From Pachyseris speciosa (Eukaryota; Cnidaria; Anthozoa; Scleractinia; Pachyseridae): a stretch of DNA of 64,000 nt. The number at the start of each line of letters is the position of its first letter. Position 1 is the first letter of the stretch. Both the position numbers and the translations under genes were made by a program. The notes under the pieces were generated by a model. That model made no database searches. It was not told where the DNA came from and saw nothing but the letters and a program-made list of their open reading frames with translations. This document shows, in pieces, positions 31,991 to 43,141 of the stretch. Location of the stretch: positions 754,501 to 818,500 of the forward strand of contig JAEMWC010000021.1 in the NCBI GenBank assembly GCA_016490735.1, in the 5' to 3' direction.

Positions 31991-32285
31991 TCCTTGTTTC
32001 TTAATCAGTTTAAGGAGACGATCACGTGTCAGGCTGACGTATTTAACATTGGTTGGACAAAACTGCTATGCGAGCGCGAGCAGAGGTGAGTGACCATCAG
32101 AGGGTACCGCCAAAAATAACATTTCATTGTGGAAATATGCACGGAATTTAGATTAGTGGCAAAATACAATGGCTTTCCATCAAAAAACAAGTCAACCAGT
32201 TGAGTAATAAAAGGCGATCCTGTCGATGCGACAATTTCAGCATCAAACAAGTCATAGCAGAAAAAAATTCGGCTGAGGAAGGGGG

Positions 32286-32470
32286 AGTCCGGGGGAATTC
32301 AAACTGCTCTATTTTAAAAACAAAGCAAGGTACCGAGCTGAAAACATGGAAGCAGATAGATTTCTAATGTGTCTTTTACGTGAGGAAGATAAAAATGCAA
32401 AAGTCTGTTTAGTTTTTGATGACGTCATGCAGGAGCATGGGCTCTTGCGTCATGTGAAAACCAAGGAACG
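32286..32470 (+). repeat. Dispersed repeat, copy 2, right part
   Basis: AATTCAAACTGCTCTATTTT onward matches 16848-17010. Confidence 0.85.
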
Positions 32471-33640
32471 CGTGACGAGCCCAAAGTCTGCGAAGGGGGC
32501 TACTTTCTTCGGGTTCGTCCGATAATGTTTCTCAAGTCATATTTGCCTCTTTTCCACTGAATTGTTCCAATCTTGGGGATATACGAATCAAATTTCTGGC
32601 GGAGATTTTGACGAAAACAAACTTTATGAAGAGATTCGTCTTCAGCTGAGGATAAAAACATGCTTTAGATGATCCATTTGTCGTCGAACGTTGTCGAGGA
32701 AACAAAGAGTGATTGAGTCGAAAATCACGGAGTAGGTGAGAAAAATCCGTCACTTAACTCTCGCTTTTACGTTCATTTCATTTCAAAGGGTATTGAGCAG
32801 TTCTTCTCATTTACGTGATTCTGAAATTGCTATACTTAGCAAGGAAGGAAACTGGGAAAAACTGTGGATGGTTTTTCGATGTCAGTGGTAATGGAGTACA
32901 CAGTGCAATGTGTGCAAAATGCAAGCGTGTTACGGCTCGAAATAATGTCACACTGATGTATGGCTTCATTAGGACATATGTTAAAGTTGCTGAAGGTTGC
33001 AAGGAGAAATGTGCAGGAGAGAATCGGCAGTGCAGTGAAAATGATATGTCAGCTACTGGCAATTATCAAGATTCTGGATAAGCACCCTGAACAGCCTTGT
33101 ATATATTAATCATGTTTTAAAGCACATTTGTTCGAGTGAAACCTGCATGGCAATCAATACCATACAAGAGAAATGTGTCTGTGTAGATGTTTCTTCAGGA
33201 ACTTGGGTTTGCCATCTCCCTAATAGTGATGAAAGGGACTGAGCTTTTGTGGCTTGACTCATCAAGAAGAAGTTCTATGATGCAACTTTGTAGTAGGAAC
33301 ACCCCATAACATGAGTTTTCAGATAGGCCATAAGTGACAACCCGAGGATCAGGAAAGTTAGTCATGCATTCACTGCACGTAGAAATATTGGACCATGAGA
33401 TTGTAATTAATTGCAATAGCTGTGAAGTGTTTCAAACTGGATTTTATGAGGACTTTGCATTTTTTTTCTTTGCAATCTGACACATAATGTAAATTTATTT
33501 CCAACTACCTACTTGCTTTTTTGGCATCTGCATGTGCCAGGTTTTTGGTATATTAGAACTAAATGTACACTGGCTGTAGCAGTTTTAAATAATTACATAG
33601 CTACAGTGTATGTAGCTGCAATTATCAGTTATTATACAAG
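32470..33640. other. No gene supported
   Basis: Short frames on both strands (for example 32815-33081 on +) contain several cysteines but no family motif and no paired splice sites. Confidence 0.4.
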
Positions 33641-33689
33641 ATTAAACAATATGCCCAAACTTCAGGGCTGTGCGATTGATGCTATACAA

Positions 33690-33900
33690 ATATTTCACTA
33701 TCTTTGACAAAGTTATAACTTTTGAGTAGGTTATCAACGTGCTATATACAACGAAAAGTTTTAAGTAGCTAGGTCTTTCATTATTATCACTGTCTTTGAC
33801 AAAGATGGCTTTTGGGTGGGTTGTCAAAGTGGTAGGCGAATGTTGGATAGTTTTGGATAGGCTATCGTTGCACTATCTATGACAAAGATAGCTTTTGCGA
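33690..33900. repeat. Three spaced copies of a CTATCTTTGACAAAG motif
   Basis: CACTATCTTTGACAAAG, CACTGTCTTTGACAAAG and CACTATCTATGACAAAG recur about 80-90 bp apart, each followed by TTTTG(A/G/C). Confidence 0.6.
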
Positions 33901-34062
33901 GTAAATCTTCTCTTGATAAGCTACTAAAGCTTAAAAAGTGAGCCCTTCGCTTTATCTATTTTTTTAACCGTAACGAGCATGCTATCCCTTATTTTATTAA
34001 TGCTAATATCCTACCCCCAAAATTTTCTTATTATGAATCGATTGCTAACTTGATGCATGATC
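33901..34062 (+). pseudogene. LINE reverse transcriptase fragment, same family as 30720-31690
   Basis: Reads 'LDKLLKLKK', then 'ALRFIYFF', 'ILPPKFSYYESIANLM', corresponding to the - strand RT at about 31230-31075. Truncated on both sides. Confidence 0.85.
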
Positions 34063-34064
34063 TC

Positions 34065-35840
34065 TCTTGGTGCCCATCTTTGAATTGTATTTTCGGTTGG
34101 TCGATTATGCGATCGATTTTTATTTTTTCTTTCACGACGATGTTTCTTTTAGTGGTTCAATGGAAGAATGAATTAGACAGCATTAGCGTAGTAAACGAAA
34201 TGGCAACTAAATGAAGGCATCACCATGGATGTATCAGCTGGTACGATTAGAAGCAGGCAAGCCATTGAACGTTTTTGGTGGTAAGTGCAAACTCTGTCAT
34301 TGAAAACAGGATAAATTCTTAAATTATAAGAGCTGGCCGTGACTTGTATAGATTACACAGTAGAAACTGAATGCACACAGTCGTGTCATGAAGCCTTTGA
34401 ATCGGTACAGTATGTTGCCCATTATCCGACCAGTCAACATAATTAACTCGCGCGCCACGACTGTTAATTCTGGAATTTCGTGTAACACGAAATTACTCAG
34501 ACTTCGAAGCCCTTGTTTTATCTCTCTTGTTTTATCGCATCGTGAACAAATCTCCAAATTTATGGCGGTAAATATGTTCTCTGTTTATTCTTCTTCATTT
34601 TCCTTGTATTATTTTGGGAACAATTTGTATGTATGTAAATTTTGGCCCTTGTAAAGTCAAAAGAGTCAGTGTGGTAATAGTCGGTAATAAGGCGGCAACT
34701 TCGCAGCGTTGTTTTATGTCAAAAGTGACGTTCAAGGAGGATTCACAGAGACCCGTTGTTCAAGGGTGATAATGGACCTTTAATTATTAATTTCCCTCGA
34801 CCGAAGTATTCCGAATGGAAGCCCAACATTTAAGCTTTTCAATTCAAGGTTTGGTGGGCTTTTAACTATTGAGAAACACTTGCAGAAGGCGCCTTTCTGA
34901 GTAAAATTTTCATGGCTAATAATAACAGGTAGCGCCAGCTTTCGTGACCTTTGTGTCATAAACAGAGGCGAGCGTCACGTAATACGACCTTTGCGAAATA
35001 GCAATTATGGGGTAAAAGTATCGAATTTGAAGGCAAAATTAGGAATTATTTTTCATTTATTATTATTTTTTTTTTAAGTTTTTCTCGCCTGAACTAGCTC
35101 CTTTGTAGTTTCGTTTGTGTCCTACACTGTATCTGGTTTCTAGGTTGATTTGAAGCGATTTTGTGGGTCTGTTTCAACGGGTTCTCTCTCTTTACCCAAT
35201 TGTATACCTTCCCAAACTTTTGCTTGTCCAAGGATGTTTTCCTTGAATCAGTGAAAATGTTAGGTTTAATTATCTTGTTATTTTTGTGGTCGGATACTAG
35301 GCAACAAAGGGGTTGATCAGCTACAAACTGCATGACAGTGCCCATTTAATTAACATAACCTGATATTGTGTATACGTAAAACTTGGAGCAAACATTTCAT
35401 TGCATGATTTGAAAAAACTGACTTGACCAATGGCAAAATGAGCACAGGAAGTAGCATTCAGTCCTTTCCAATTGGGCTTTTGCATTCTTACATTTGACGT
35501 TGCATTGTCCTTGCTAAATCTGCCTTTTAATTAACTGGCCTATCTATATTAATACTATGACAAGGCCCAGGTGACTGTAATTATCTCCTAGCAATTGGCT
35601 AATGCACCATGTACAGATCCTACACTGTGTAAGCAGCATTATATTCTTTAATTTACAAAAATCAAGGCACACTGCATGTTACATGTATATTAATTATAAA
35701 ATGTTTTATCACTGAAAAATATTAAGTTGATCATTTTCCTCATTTCAGAGCAAAGGAAAAAAAGGCAAGAGAAAGAGAAAGCAAAGTGAAAGGAAATAGC
35801 ACAGACTGCAGCTGGGTCCTGATTAAAAATGTAATTATTT
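34065..35840. other. Intergenic, one possible small exon
   Basis: At 34224-34281 a frame M-D-V-S-A-G-T-I-R... ends 'ERFWW' at GTAAGT. At 35750 a TTTCAG acceptor precedes a lysine-rich 16-codon frame ending TAG. They could be exons of one short gene but no domain supports this. Confidence 0.25.
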
Positions 35841-35846
35841 TTCTGA

Positions 35847-36199
35847 GGCCCGTTTCAAACGTCGTGCTACTGCCGTGTCGAACTCAATTAATCAAATTAA
35901 ATTCGACTCAGGCACGACGTTTGAAACCAAGTCGTGCTACTGCCGTGTAGCACGGCAAGCCTTGCCGTGCTACACGGCAGTAGCACGACTTGGTTTCAAA
36001 CGTCGCGCTACTGCCGTGTCGAACTCAATTCATAAATTAACAATTTGGATTTGCTTCGTACAATGGCTGCTCAGTGTTTTGATTACGGCACCCGACGACT
36101 CTAAGTAAGAGATTGGGCAACAGCTTTTTATCCGACAGAATTAAATTCGACGTCTAAAACGAAGTCGTGCTGGAGTCGTGCGACAGTCGAGCCAGCTTA

Positions 36200-36231
<32 letters not shown>
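35847..36231. mobile_element. MITE with TGA target duplication and inner perfect palindrome
   Basis: The terminal inverted repeat GGCC(C/T)GTTTCAAACGTCG is flanked by TGA (35844-35846, 36232-36234). Inside, 35925-36003 is a perfect palindrome built of GTCGTGCTACTGCCGTG and its complement, so four copies of the end sequence are present. The 3-bp duplication suggests a Harbinger-related element. Confidence 0.85.
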
Positions 36232-36235
<4 letters not shown>

Positions 36236-36437
36236 TTATTATTATATGCATCCATGTTTAGTTGACAAATCTGATGTGTCGAGCTTTAAATAAAAAAAAA
36301 ATTATGTGATTCACTGAGCTTGTAATTTTAAAAAGTCATATTTTGGAAGACAAAATAAAACCTTTCATATGGCATGACAAATGCAATTTTTGTCTCCTAA
36401 TTGTTGTGGCACTCCAAATTGCCATGATGTCTTCTTA

Positions 36438-36670
36438 GTTATCAGACATCTAGTTCATTTCTATCCAATCACTACTTTTTAGCTATCAGACATCTAGTCA
36501 ATTGCTATTCAAACACTACTTGCCAGCTATCAGACATCTAGTTAATTGCTATCCAATCACTACGTACTTTTTAGCTATCAGAGTTCTAGTTAATTGATAT
36601 CGAAACACTACTTTATAGCTATCAGACATCTAGTTACCAGACATTTAGTTACCAGGCATCTATTTTATAG
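36438..36670. repeat. Imperfect tandem repeat, about 50-60 bp unit
   Basis: Five or more units of AGCTATCAGACATCTAGTTA with following TTGCTATCCAATCACTAC. Weaker related sequence continues to about 36830. Confidence 0.85.
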
Positions 36671-37474
36671 CTATCCAATCGCTATCTTTTAACTAATTTA
36701 TGCCTAGTTGATTGCTATCTATGTACTATTTTTCGTATCAATAGATCTAGTTCATGTCTATCTAAAAACTAGTTTTTAACTATGTCAACGATCTCATCTG
36801 TAATTAAGATCTATCTGTAAACTAACTTTTTAGCCTGCCATTAGCTAGTTTTATTCTATCTTATTTGTATCTAAAAACTGACTTTTCCATCAACATGGAC
36901 GATCTAATTTTTCGGATAGTATTAAGATAGCCTATCTACATGGTTCCAAATAACTAGAAATTAGTTAAGAATAAGATAGGCTTAAGGTAGTAATAATTCA
37001 GGCAATTATAGTTCCAAGCTGTGTAATCTTTTCCACTTCACATTATATTTCATCTTCTGACTGCTGCAGTCCACAACAAACATCCACAACTGAATCACAG
37101 TTCTTGTAGAACTCTGTAGTAGCTTGGAATATGGCATCACTCTTGATCACTTGCTTTATAGTTGTCCACAGTAGCTTGGGTTATAGTGGTTATAGCCAGT
37201 ATATCAGTTACAGTGGGGAGGGCTTGTGCCCTACCACCACCACTAACAATAATCGCTTCCTAGGGGAATCCTTATATACAATTAATTAACATTCTAGAAC
37301 CTTCTTGGAGCTTCTAACACAACTATTTTTGTAGCATTACATCGTAATTACATCATACAGTAGAATGTTCCAAATTGTTCTGAAGCGTGACAGTAGAAGG
37401 TTCTGGTACAAACATTGCGTGACTTAACATTCTAGAAGTGACCAGAAACTTAGTATTTACTATTGCTCTCCATA

Positions 37475-37645
37475 ACATAATCCTTTGAAGTGAATAATGG
37501 AGGGGTTTTCGTGGATAACTGCCTCCTTAGCGAGGCGAAGCCGCTTTGTTGTCCTTTTGAATGAGCGAGTGTAACAATAGAAAACGAGCGACCTACAAAC
37601 TCTGCCGATTTTGATCCGATACCGATATTCCCCGATCTTAGCTTC
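37475..37645 (+). repeat. Dispersed repeat flanking a Harbinger-like MITE, copy 2
   Basis: Matches 29030-29200 with few differences. Confidence 0.85.
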
Positions 37646-38144
37646 GGGCCTGTTTACATGGAGGGAGGGTGCCCCGGCTAACCGGGCTACCCGGCCAGGA
37701 GGTTTGTAACAGAGCCCGCCTTTACATGCAACTCACCTAAGCGGGATAGTTCGTAGGCTATCTTTTGAGCAGTCGCTAAGCACAGCAAACAAGATGGTAG
37801 ACAAAAGAAAGTTCAATTTTTTGATCGCTCGCTCCGTTAGCGGCCGCGTTTTAGTGTGTAGGGTTGTTATTTTGCACGCTGATAATTGATCATTGTCACT
37901 AGAGGCAGTTAACTTTAAAAGCTGACCTGGAATATAACGTTGCTTTCACGGTCTTCTCACCTCGGTTAGCCGGGATAACCCGGCACGAACCGTTTACTTG
38001 GCAAAAACGCTAGCCCGTCTAGGAGGGTGCCCCTGGAAGGCGGGCTACCATGTCTAGCATGTAAACGCTTCAATGCGTTGAAAGGTTGGCCCTTCCAGAG
38101 TAGCTCGGTTAGCCGGGGCACCCTCTCTCCATGTAAACAAGCCC
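37646..38144. mobile_element. Harbinger-like MITE, 499 bp
   Basis: Ends GGGCCTGTTTACATGGAGGG and, inverted, GGGCTTGTTTACATGGAGAG, both continuing into GGGTGCCCCGGCTAACCG. The right flank is TTA and the left TTC (copy 29201 has TTA), giving a mutated TTA target duplication. Same terminal class as 15800-17318. Confidence 0.85.
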
Positions 38145-38149
38145 TTATG

Positions 38150-39190
38150 TTCATTTGCCTCCCCTAGAGAAGTCTTTTGTCTCCTTTTGTTCTAATTGTC
38201 TTTAGGAATAATAAACCAATCAAATTCCTTAATAATCCACTAACTGCGAGAAGCTTGGGGAGTGGTGGAGAGAAAGGTTTTAGTTACCCGCTTTCAAATA
38301 AAGATGGCGGCCGCTTCTTGCCCGGGTGAATTTTGAAGATAGCAGTATGCCGGTCTTTAGAAGGAAAACACGGCTTTTTGAAACAGTAAATCGGAAGAAA
38401 AGGTTCTAAGGAACACTCGACAGCTAGAACAGTGGAAATTGGCCAGTTCATAGCGAAGAAATCCCTCTTCGTTGACAGATTGTGGTTTTAGCGGGGCAGA
38501 CGAAAATGGATCTTCCCGGAATAATCACAAGTCATTGCAAGAATTTTAGACTTTCTCCCAATCGTTTGGGCGCTTCTTTGAATCTACCTTCCCCAAACGT
38601 AAGGGTTTGAATGTGAATTTTTACATTTCTTTGTCTTTAACTTACCGATTCGTCTATTGAAAGCAATTTTAGCGAAATTTGCAAGAAACGGGTCAAATGA
38701 ATTGTACTTCAAAGTAACTCGTAAGATTCACTTTGTTCCCCTTCGCGTACACTTACTAATTGAACGCTTTTTCTTTTTAGGCATAGATACAGGCTGAATA
38801 ATTTTTTTTATTTAGTAAAACCTATTGTCTGTTTTTGTGTCTTTTTTTTTTCACAAAATTTTGTAATGTTACTCGATCTATGTCAACGAACCAAAATCCT
38901 ACCTCACAGCACAAATCAAATTCGCCCATGTGACAACAGGATCAAATTTCGCTGCGGAATTTTAACAATCTTTGATTGGCAACAAGTGTATTTTATTTGG
39001 AAATTAGAAATTCTAACTATCGTTGGCCAAAGGAGTGTTGTTTCTTTCACCCGGACTGTAAGTTGTCTGTTTGATCTTTTACCACAATTTAATATATGGG
39101 CACTAGACTTGCACATATGAAATTTATTTTCTCTTGTTCACTCTCAATATCTGTCTTGGCCGCTTTGCTCACATGTGATTCTGAACACTC
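38150..39190. other. No gene supported
   Basis: AT-rich sequence; a short frame after AAAGATGGCGG at about 38303 closes after 10 codons. Confidence 0.4.
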
Positions 39191-39222
39191 AGTTTCAGTT
39201 TCAGTTTCAGTTTCAGTTTATT
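39191..39222. repeat. (AGTTTC)n hexanucleotide repeat
   Basis: Five units; the sequence after it (to about 39400) looks like a retroelement 3' end in reverse orientation, unproven. Confidence 0.85.
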
Positions 39223-39574
39223 CACACTTATTCAAACATATTATTAGTGTACAAGAATAGAAAAAAAGTAAAAAAGAGAAACAAAGCTAACTTACATGTA
39301 CATTAGGCATTAATTTGGAATAGTGCGTAGGCAGGCCAAAGGAGCAGAGCTTTCGAGCTGACCACTACCACAGTGCAGTTACTAGTGAGGGGCGGTTATT
39401 TACAGAATATACATAGGTAATTACACTCGAAGATATCTTTTATACCACTGTGCGCTCATGAATTAATCTCTACTTTTTTCCCAATAATAAGACTCCAGTT
39501 AAGTCCAGTTGACCAATTTATGAGTAACTGTGGCTCACTTCATTCAGTAATTTGAATCTGAGTATGGTATTTTA

Positions 39575-39977
39575 CTACATTATTCTAAGTAATAACAACA
39601 GTAAGCCACATGCAGTCCCAGACGGCCTATTTTTTCTTTTTGTTGTTAACTGTGCAAACTGTGCATCTCCGTTCCATTCTCTTTCCAATTTCATTGAATG
39701 GAAGAAAGGCAGGAAAATGCCTTTGAACATGTTCGTCCTGAGGCTGCTCCAGGGATGCTCGTCCTCTCTTCTGGCGTAAGGAAAAACAACCAACGAGGTT
39801 CTTTGCCAGCAGCAACCAGAAGTTTTTGAGGCTTTGGTTGCCATGGTTGGGTGATTCATTGTGGAGAACACGGCTGTTGAAGATTGCCCTATCTATAAGA
39901 GCAAACAACAGCCTTGTCCACCACTTCTTCCCAGAAACAGAAATCTGAAATCTGCGTGCACTTTTCGTCGACTTCAA
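39575..39977 (-). pseudogene. piggyBac-like transposase C-terminal fragment
   Basis: On - the frame reads 'GKKWWTRLLFALIDRAIFNS', then 'ESPNHGNQSLKNFWLLLAKNL' and 'ERRCTVC'. The K-W-W, L-D-x-A-x-x-N and late C-x-x-C pattern is that of the C-terminal part of piggyBac-type (DDE_Tnp_1_7) transposases. The catalytic aspartates upstream are missing and the cysteine-rich tail is out of frame, so this is a relic. An ATG-led frame at 40109-40010 (M-A-S-I-R-A-C-E-D-C) precedes it in another frame and ends in a stop; I cannot say whether it belonged to the same gene. Confidence 0.55.
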
Positions 39978-40284
39978 TCTTCAGTTCTCGCAGCTTGTCA
40001 TGACTTAATCATATTAGCTTTCCACTTTCCAACTCCACAAAGGTATATTCAAGAGGATCGGACGAAAAATCAGCCGCTTTACAATCTTCACATGCTCTGA
40101 TCGACGCCATTCATATTCACTTCACGATACATTAACAGTCGAGTAAGAATCTACGCATTTCTACTACCCCTGAAACTTGCAAACCTTGAGCAAAGAGGAC
40201 TGCGGAGACAAATACAATACTTACTAGGGAAGGGACAGAAGAAACGTTCCATCCAAGTTTAATGAATAAATCAATCAGAATCAA

Positions 40285-40332
40285 GTGAGTGAGTGAGTGA
40301 GTGAGTGAGTGAGTGAGTGAGTGAGTGAGTGA
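40285..40332. repeat. (GTGA)n microsatellite
   Basis: About twelve GAGT/GTGA units. Confidence 0.97.
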
Positions 40333-40360
40333 AACCAGAGTGCCTTCCGGGCGGAGGAGG

Positions 40361-41093
40361 AGGGGGGGGAGGTACTCCCAAAAAAAATTGGGTGGGGGTG
40401 TGCGGCCCGCTTCCTGAAATCCTTAGCCCATTTCAGACCAAAATCTGTGATTTTCCCTCCCCTGTTTTAGACCTAACCAAAAATTCTATACTCTATTTCA
40501 AACCTATTTCACGTACAAGGTTGGCGTAAACATAATTTGAGAAGGGCTTTTGTGACTCTATTGTTGAAGGTCTTATCGCAAGATGATGAAGAAGGAGCTT
40601 CTTCTAAAAAGCAAACTCAATTCAGGAATAGAGTTCACAAAATAAGCCCTATTTCAGACCAAAATGTTTAAAACAGGGTTCTCACGCACCTTGATAGTCC
40701 GTGAAAGTCCTTGAATTTGACAATCTAAATTCAAGGCCTTGAAAGTCCGTGAAAAGTACATTGGGTCCTTGAAATTTGCTGTTTGACTTTTTCCACGTAG
40801 TGGAAGAACTAGAAAAGACTTAGACTTGAACAAATCTGGCAGTTATCCCTTAAACCCGATCATCTAGTATCACATTCTAATGGCATTTTTTGCTGGATGG
40901 AGTGCTTGAAAAACTGGAATTGTGCCCTGGAATGTCCTTGAAAAGTCCTTCAATTTTTAGTCCAAAAAAGAGTACGAACCCTGTGAAAATCGATACTCTA
41001 TTTCAGACCAAAACGGCTGAAAAACCATACCCTTTAGGGCCGCACATACCTATATAGCCCATATAAGGGAGTATCCCCCTGGGAGTGCCTCCT
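40361..41093. mobile_element. GGAGGTACTCCCA element
   Basis: The ends GGAGGTACTCCCA (40369-40381) and TGGGAGTGCCTCC (41080-41092) are inverted. Both halves contain the TGTGCGGCC and TTTCAGACCAAAA signature, in the same orientation relative to the ends. A partial relative is at 49560-49720 and a short one at 47493-47540. Confidence 0.7.
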
Positions 41094-41939
41094 ATACCTC
41101 AAGGCATGACTACGTCATACACGAGCTAAAGAGGGAAGAAAACGAAACGTTCTTGGTTACGGAAGATTTTAAAAAGAAGTTAAGGTGATTTTTACAACCT
41201 CATGGAGGAGCTATCACTTGGAGATCGGAAATTTTACTTCAGCTGTATACATGCAGGCTATTGAGCTGCAAAATTAAACGTTCAATATAGATAAGAAAAC
41301 TTTTTTTCTGCTCAATTTAAACACATTTATTTTAGAAAGTAAGCTTATTGAATAAAATTCACCTCGGCCTCCGTCATTAAATTGTTCAAACGTTTAGACG
41401 CGGTGGAGTCTGGAACGAGTACTTTTAAAAGTGGTGAGACACTTCTTGGCGCGTAGTAAAGTTCCTTGTTCTTATGCAGTTATGTTTTAACCTTGTGCTT
41501 GTGCTTATGCTTACGTCGAGGCTGTTTTCACGTTGAAATAAGAGCTGTTGTGTTTGCGCTTGTGCTTTGCGTCGCTAGTGAAAACCAGGTTTTTTAACGT
41601 GTTAATACCACATAGCCTAGACAAAAAGATCCCATATTAATTTGGGAAAACAAAATAAAGAAGAAAGTGTAAAATAAAATTAAAAGTATTTCAAACTATA
41701 TAAAATATCAGAGCTAGTTAGACCTAATTAATGAGTTAATTTATAATTTAGTACCAGCCAATGTCATATATTAATTGATGATAACCACTGTAAAAAGTAA
41801 TAATTAATTACAATGAGCAGAGAGAGCAGCCCGTGCATGCATTGTCCATCATTGAGCTTATATCACTTTTGCGAATCTTGTTTTTGAAAATACTTAAGAG
41901 TTTTTGCAGATCTAATATCTGGAGTTAATTTTCCTCATG

Positions 41940-42215
41940 ATAACATAGAGGGTTCTTACCAAAGGTTACAGTATCTGACTCTGTGGGACGTAAAAGAACC
42001 ACTAGGGACGTAACAAAACTCTGGCTGTGACCACCCCTAGTGTCTGTCTTAATGTATGCATTGTATATAGTCATTGTAGCCTAAGGATTTTATTATTGTA
42101 AATTCTAAAGATTATTGTACGTTTTAAGTAAGACAGTGTCCCCGATTGGTAAGCCTATTATAGGCTAGCTAGAAGATTGACACTGAAATAAAGTTATTAT
42201 TATTATTATTTATTC
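41940..42215 (+). mobile_element. SINE/retroelement 3' part with (ATT)n tail
   Basis: Contains CTGTGGGACGTAAAAGAACC, the core shared with the SINE at 27925-28340, and ends AATAAAGTTATTATTATTATT at 42190-42213. A second similar tail-like segment (GTAAACTGCCCGATGAGACT onward, ending TTACCATTATTACCA) follows at 42225-42357. Confidence 0.7.
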
Positions 42216-42362
42216 GATATTCACATTACGGGGGCACTCATTACTTTCTTCATTAATTGTAAACTGTGTTAGTCCCCCGAGCAGTGTTAGTGTTGTAAAC
42301 TGCCCGATGAGACTATGTGATATGAGCGGTATATAAATAAATTACCATTATTACCATATATC

Positions 42363-42586
42363 TGAGGCCTTCCAAGGGGTAGAAGCGACCAGCGACATGG
42401 CTCCGAAACACCGACAATCGACATAAATTGACAGAAAACGCGCAACAGTTTGCGACAGCGACAATTCATTTTCCATTCCTCTTTGTTTTCTATGCGACAG
42501 CGACATTTGTCCTTAACGAAACAAGCGACAAACGGAGCCGTAAACGAGCGACAAAGCGACAATAGGCCAACCCTTGAAAGGCCTCA
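42363..42586. mobile_element. Short MITE, TGAGGCCTTTCAAGGG ends
   Basis: TGAGGCCTTCCAAGGGG at 42363 and, inverted, TGAGGCCTTTCAAGGG at 42586. The interior is rich in GCGACA/GCGACAA repeats. Target duplication unclear. Confidence 0.65.
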
Positions 42587-42889
42587 TATGTAGGCAAGAG
42601 AGGATGAGCTCTTGACCTTGGAGTGGAGAAATCAAATGTGACCTGTGACTACTTTGACACTCAAATGTCACGATAATCGCTATTCTTAGGCTTTCCAAAA
42701 ACATTTTATACTAAAGCTCAGGATTCTCTAATTTTTTTCTTTTTATGCTAAAGTAGATGGTGGCCAGCTCGAAAGCATTCGCTACTTTGACCACCAGGCA
42801 CATCCTGTAGTCTCTACCTTAGTATATGATATTCTTGTAATCGCAAAGTGTAACTCCTGTATTCTTTGTTATCAACACACACATACATA

Positions 42890-43050
42890 CATTACTTTAT
42901 TTACCCTCGGATTTTAGAGCAGCTTATGCGGCTAACATCTCCGAGCATTTAACCATCAGATGAGAGATAGAACACCACACTGGGAACTACGTCCCCTACT
43001 CTTTTCGAGCAGTGTGTGGGTTCTTTTACGTCCCACAGAATCAATTGCTT
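42890..43050 (-). mobile_element. 5'-truncated SINE fragment
   Basis: Shares GGACTACGTCCCCTACTCTT-like core and ACGTCCCACAGAATCA with 27925-28340. It lies directly 3' of the sulfotransferase stop codon, same strand; its AATAAA-containing tail (42896-42901 read on -) could supply a poly(A) signal (inference). Confidence 0.75.
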
Positions 43051-43141
43051 TGTAAATAGTGTGAAATGAATGAACTGAAATGAACTGTCACCATGTGAAA
43101 AAGATAATTTTATGGCTGACACAAATTAAAAAGCCAAGCTT

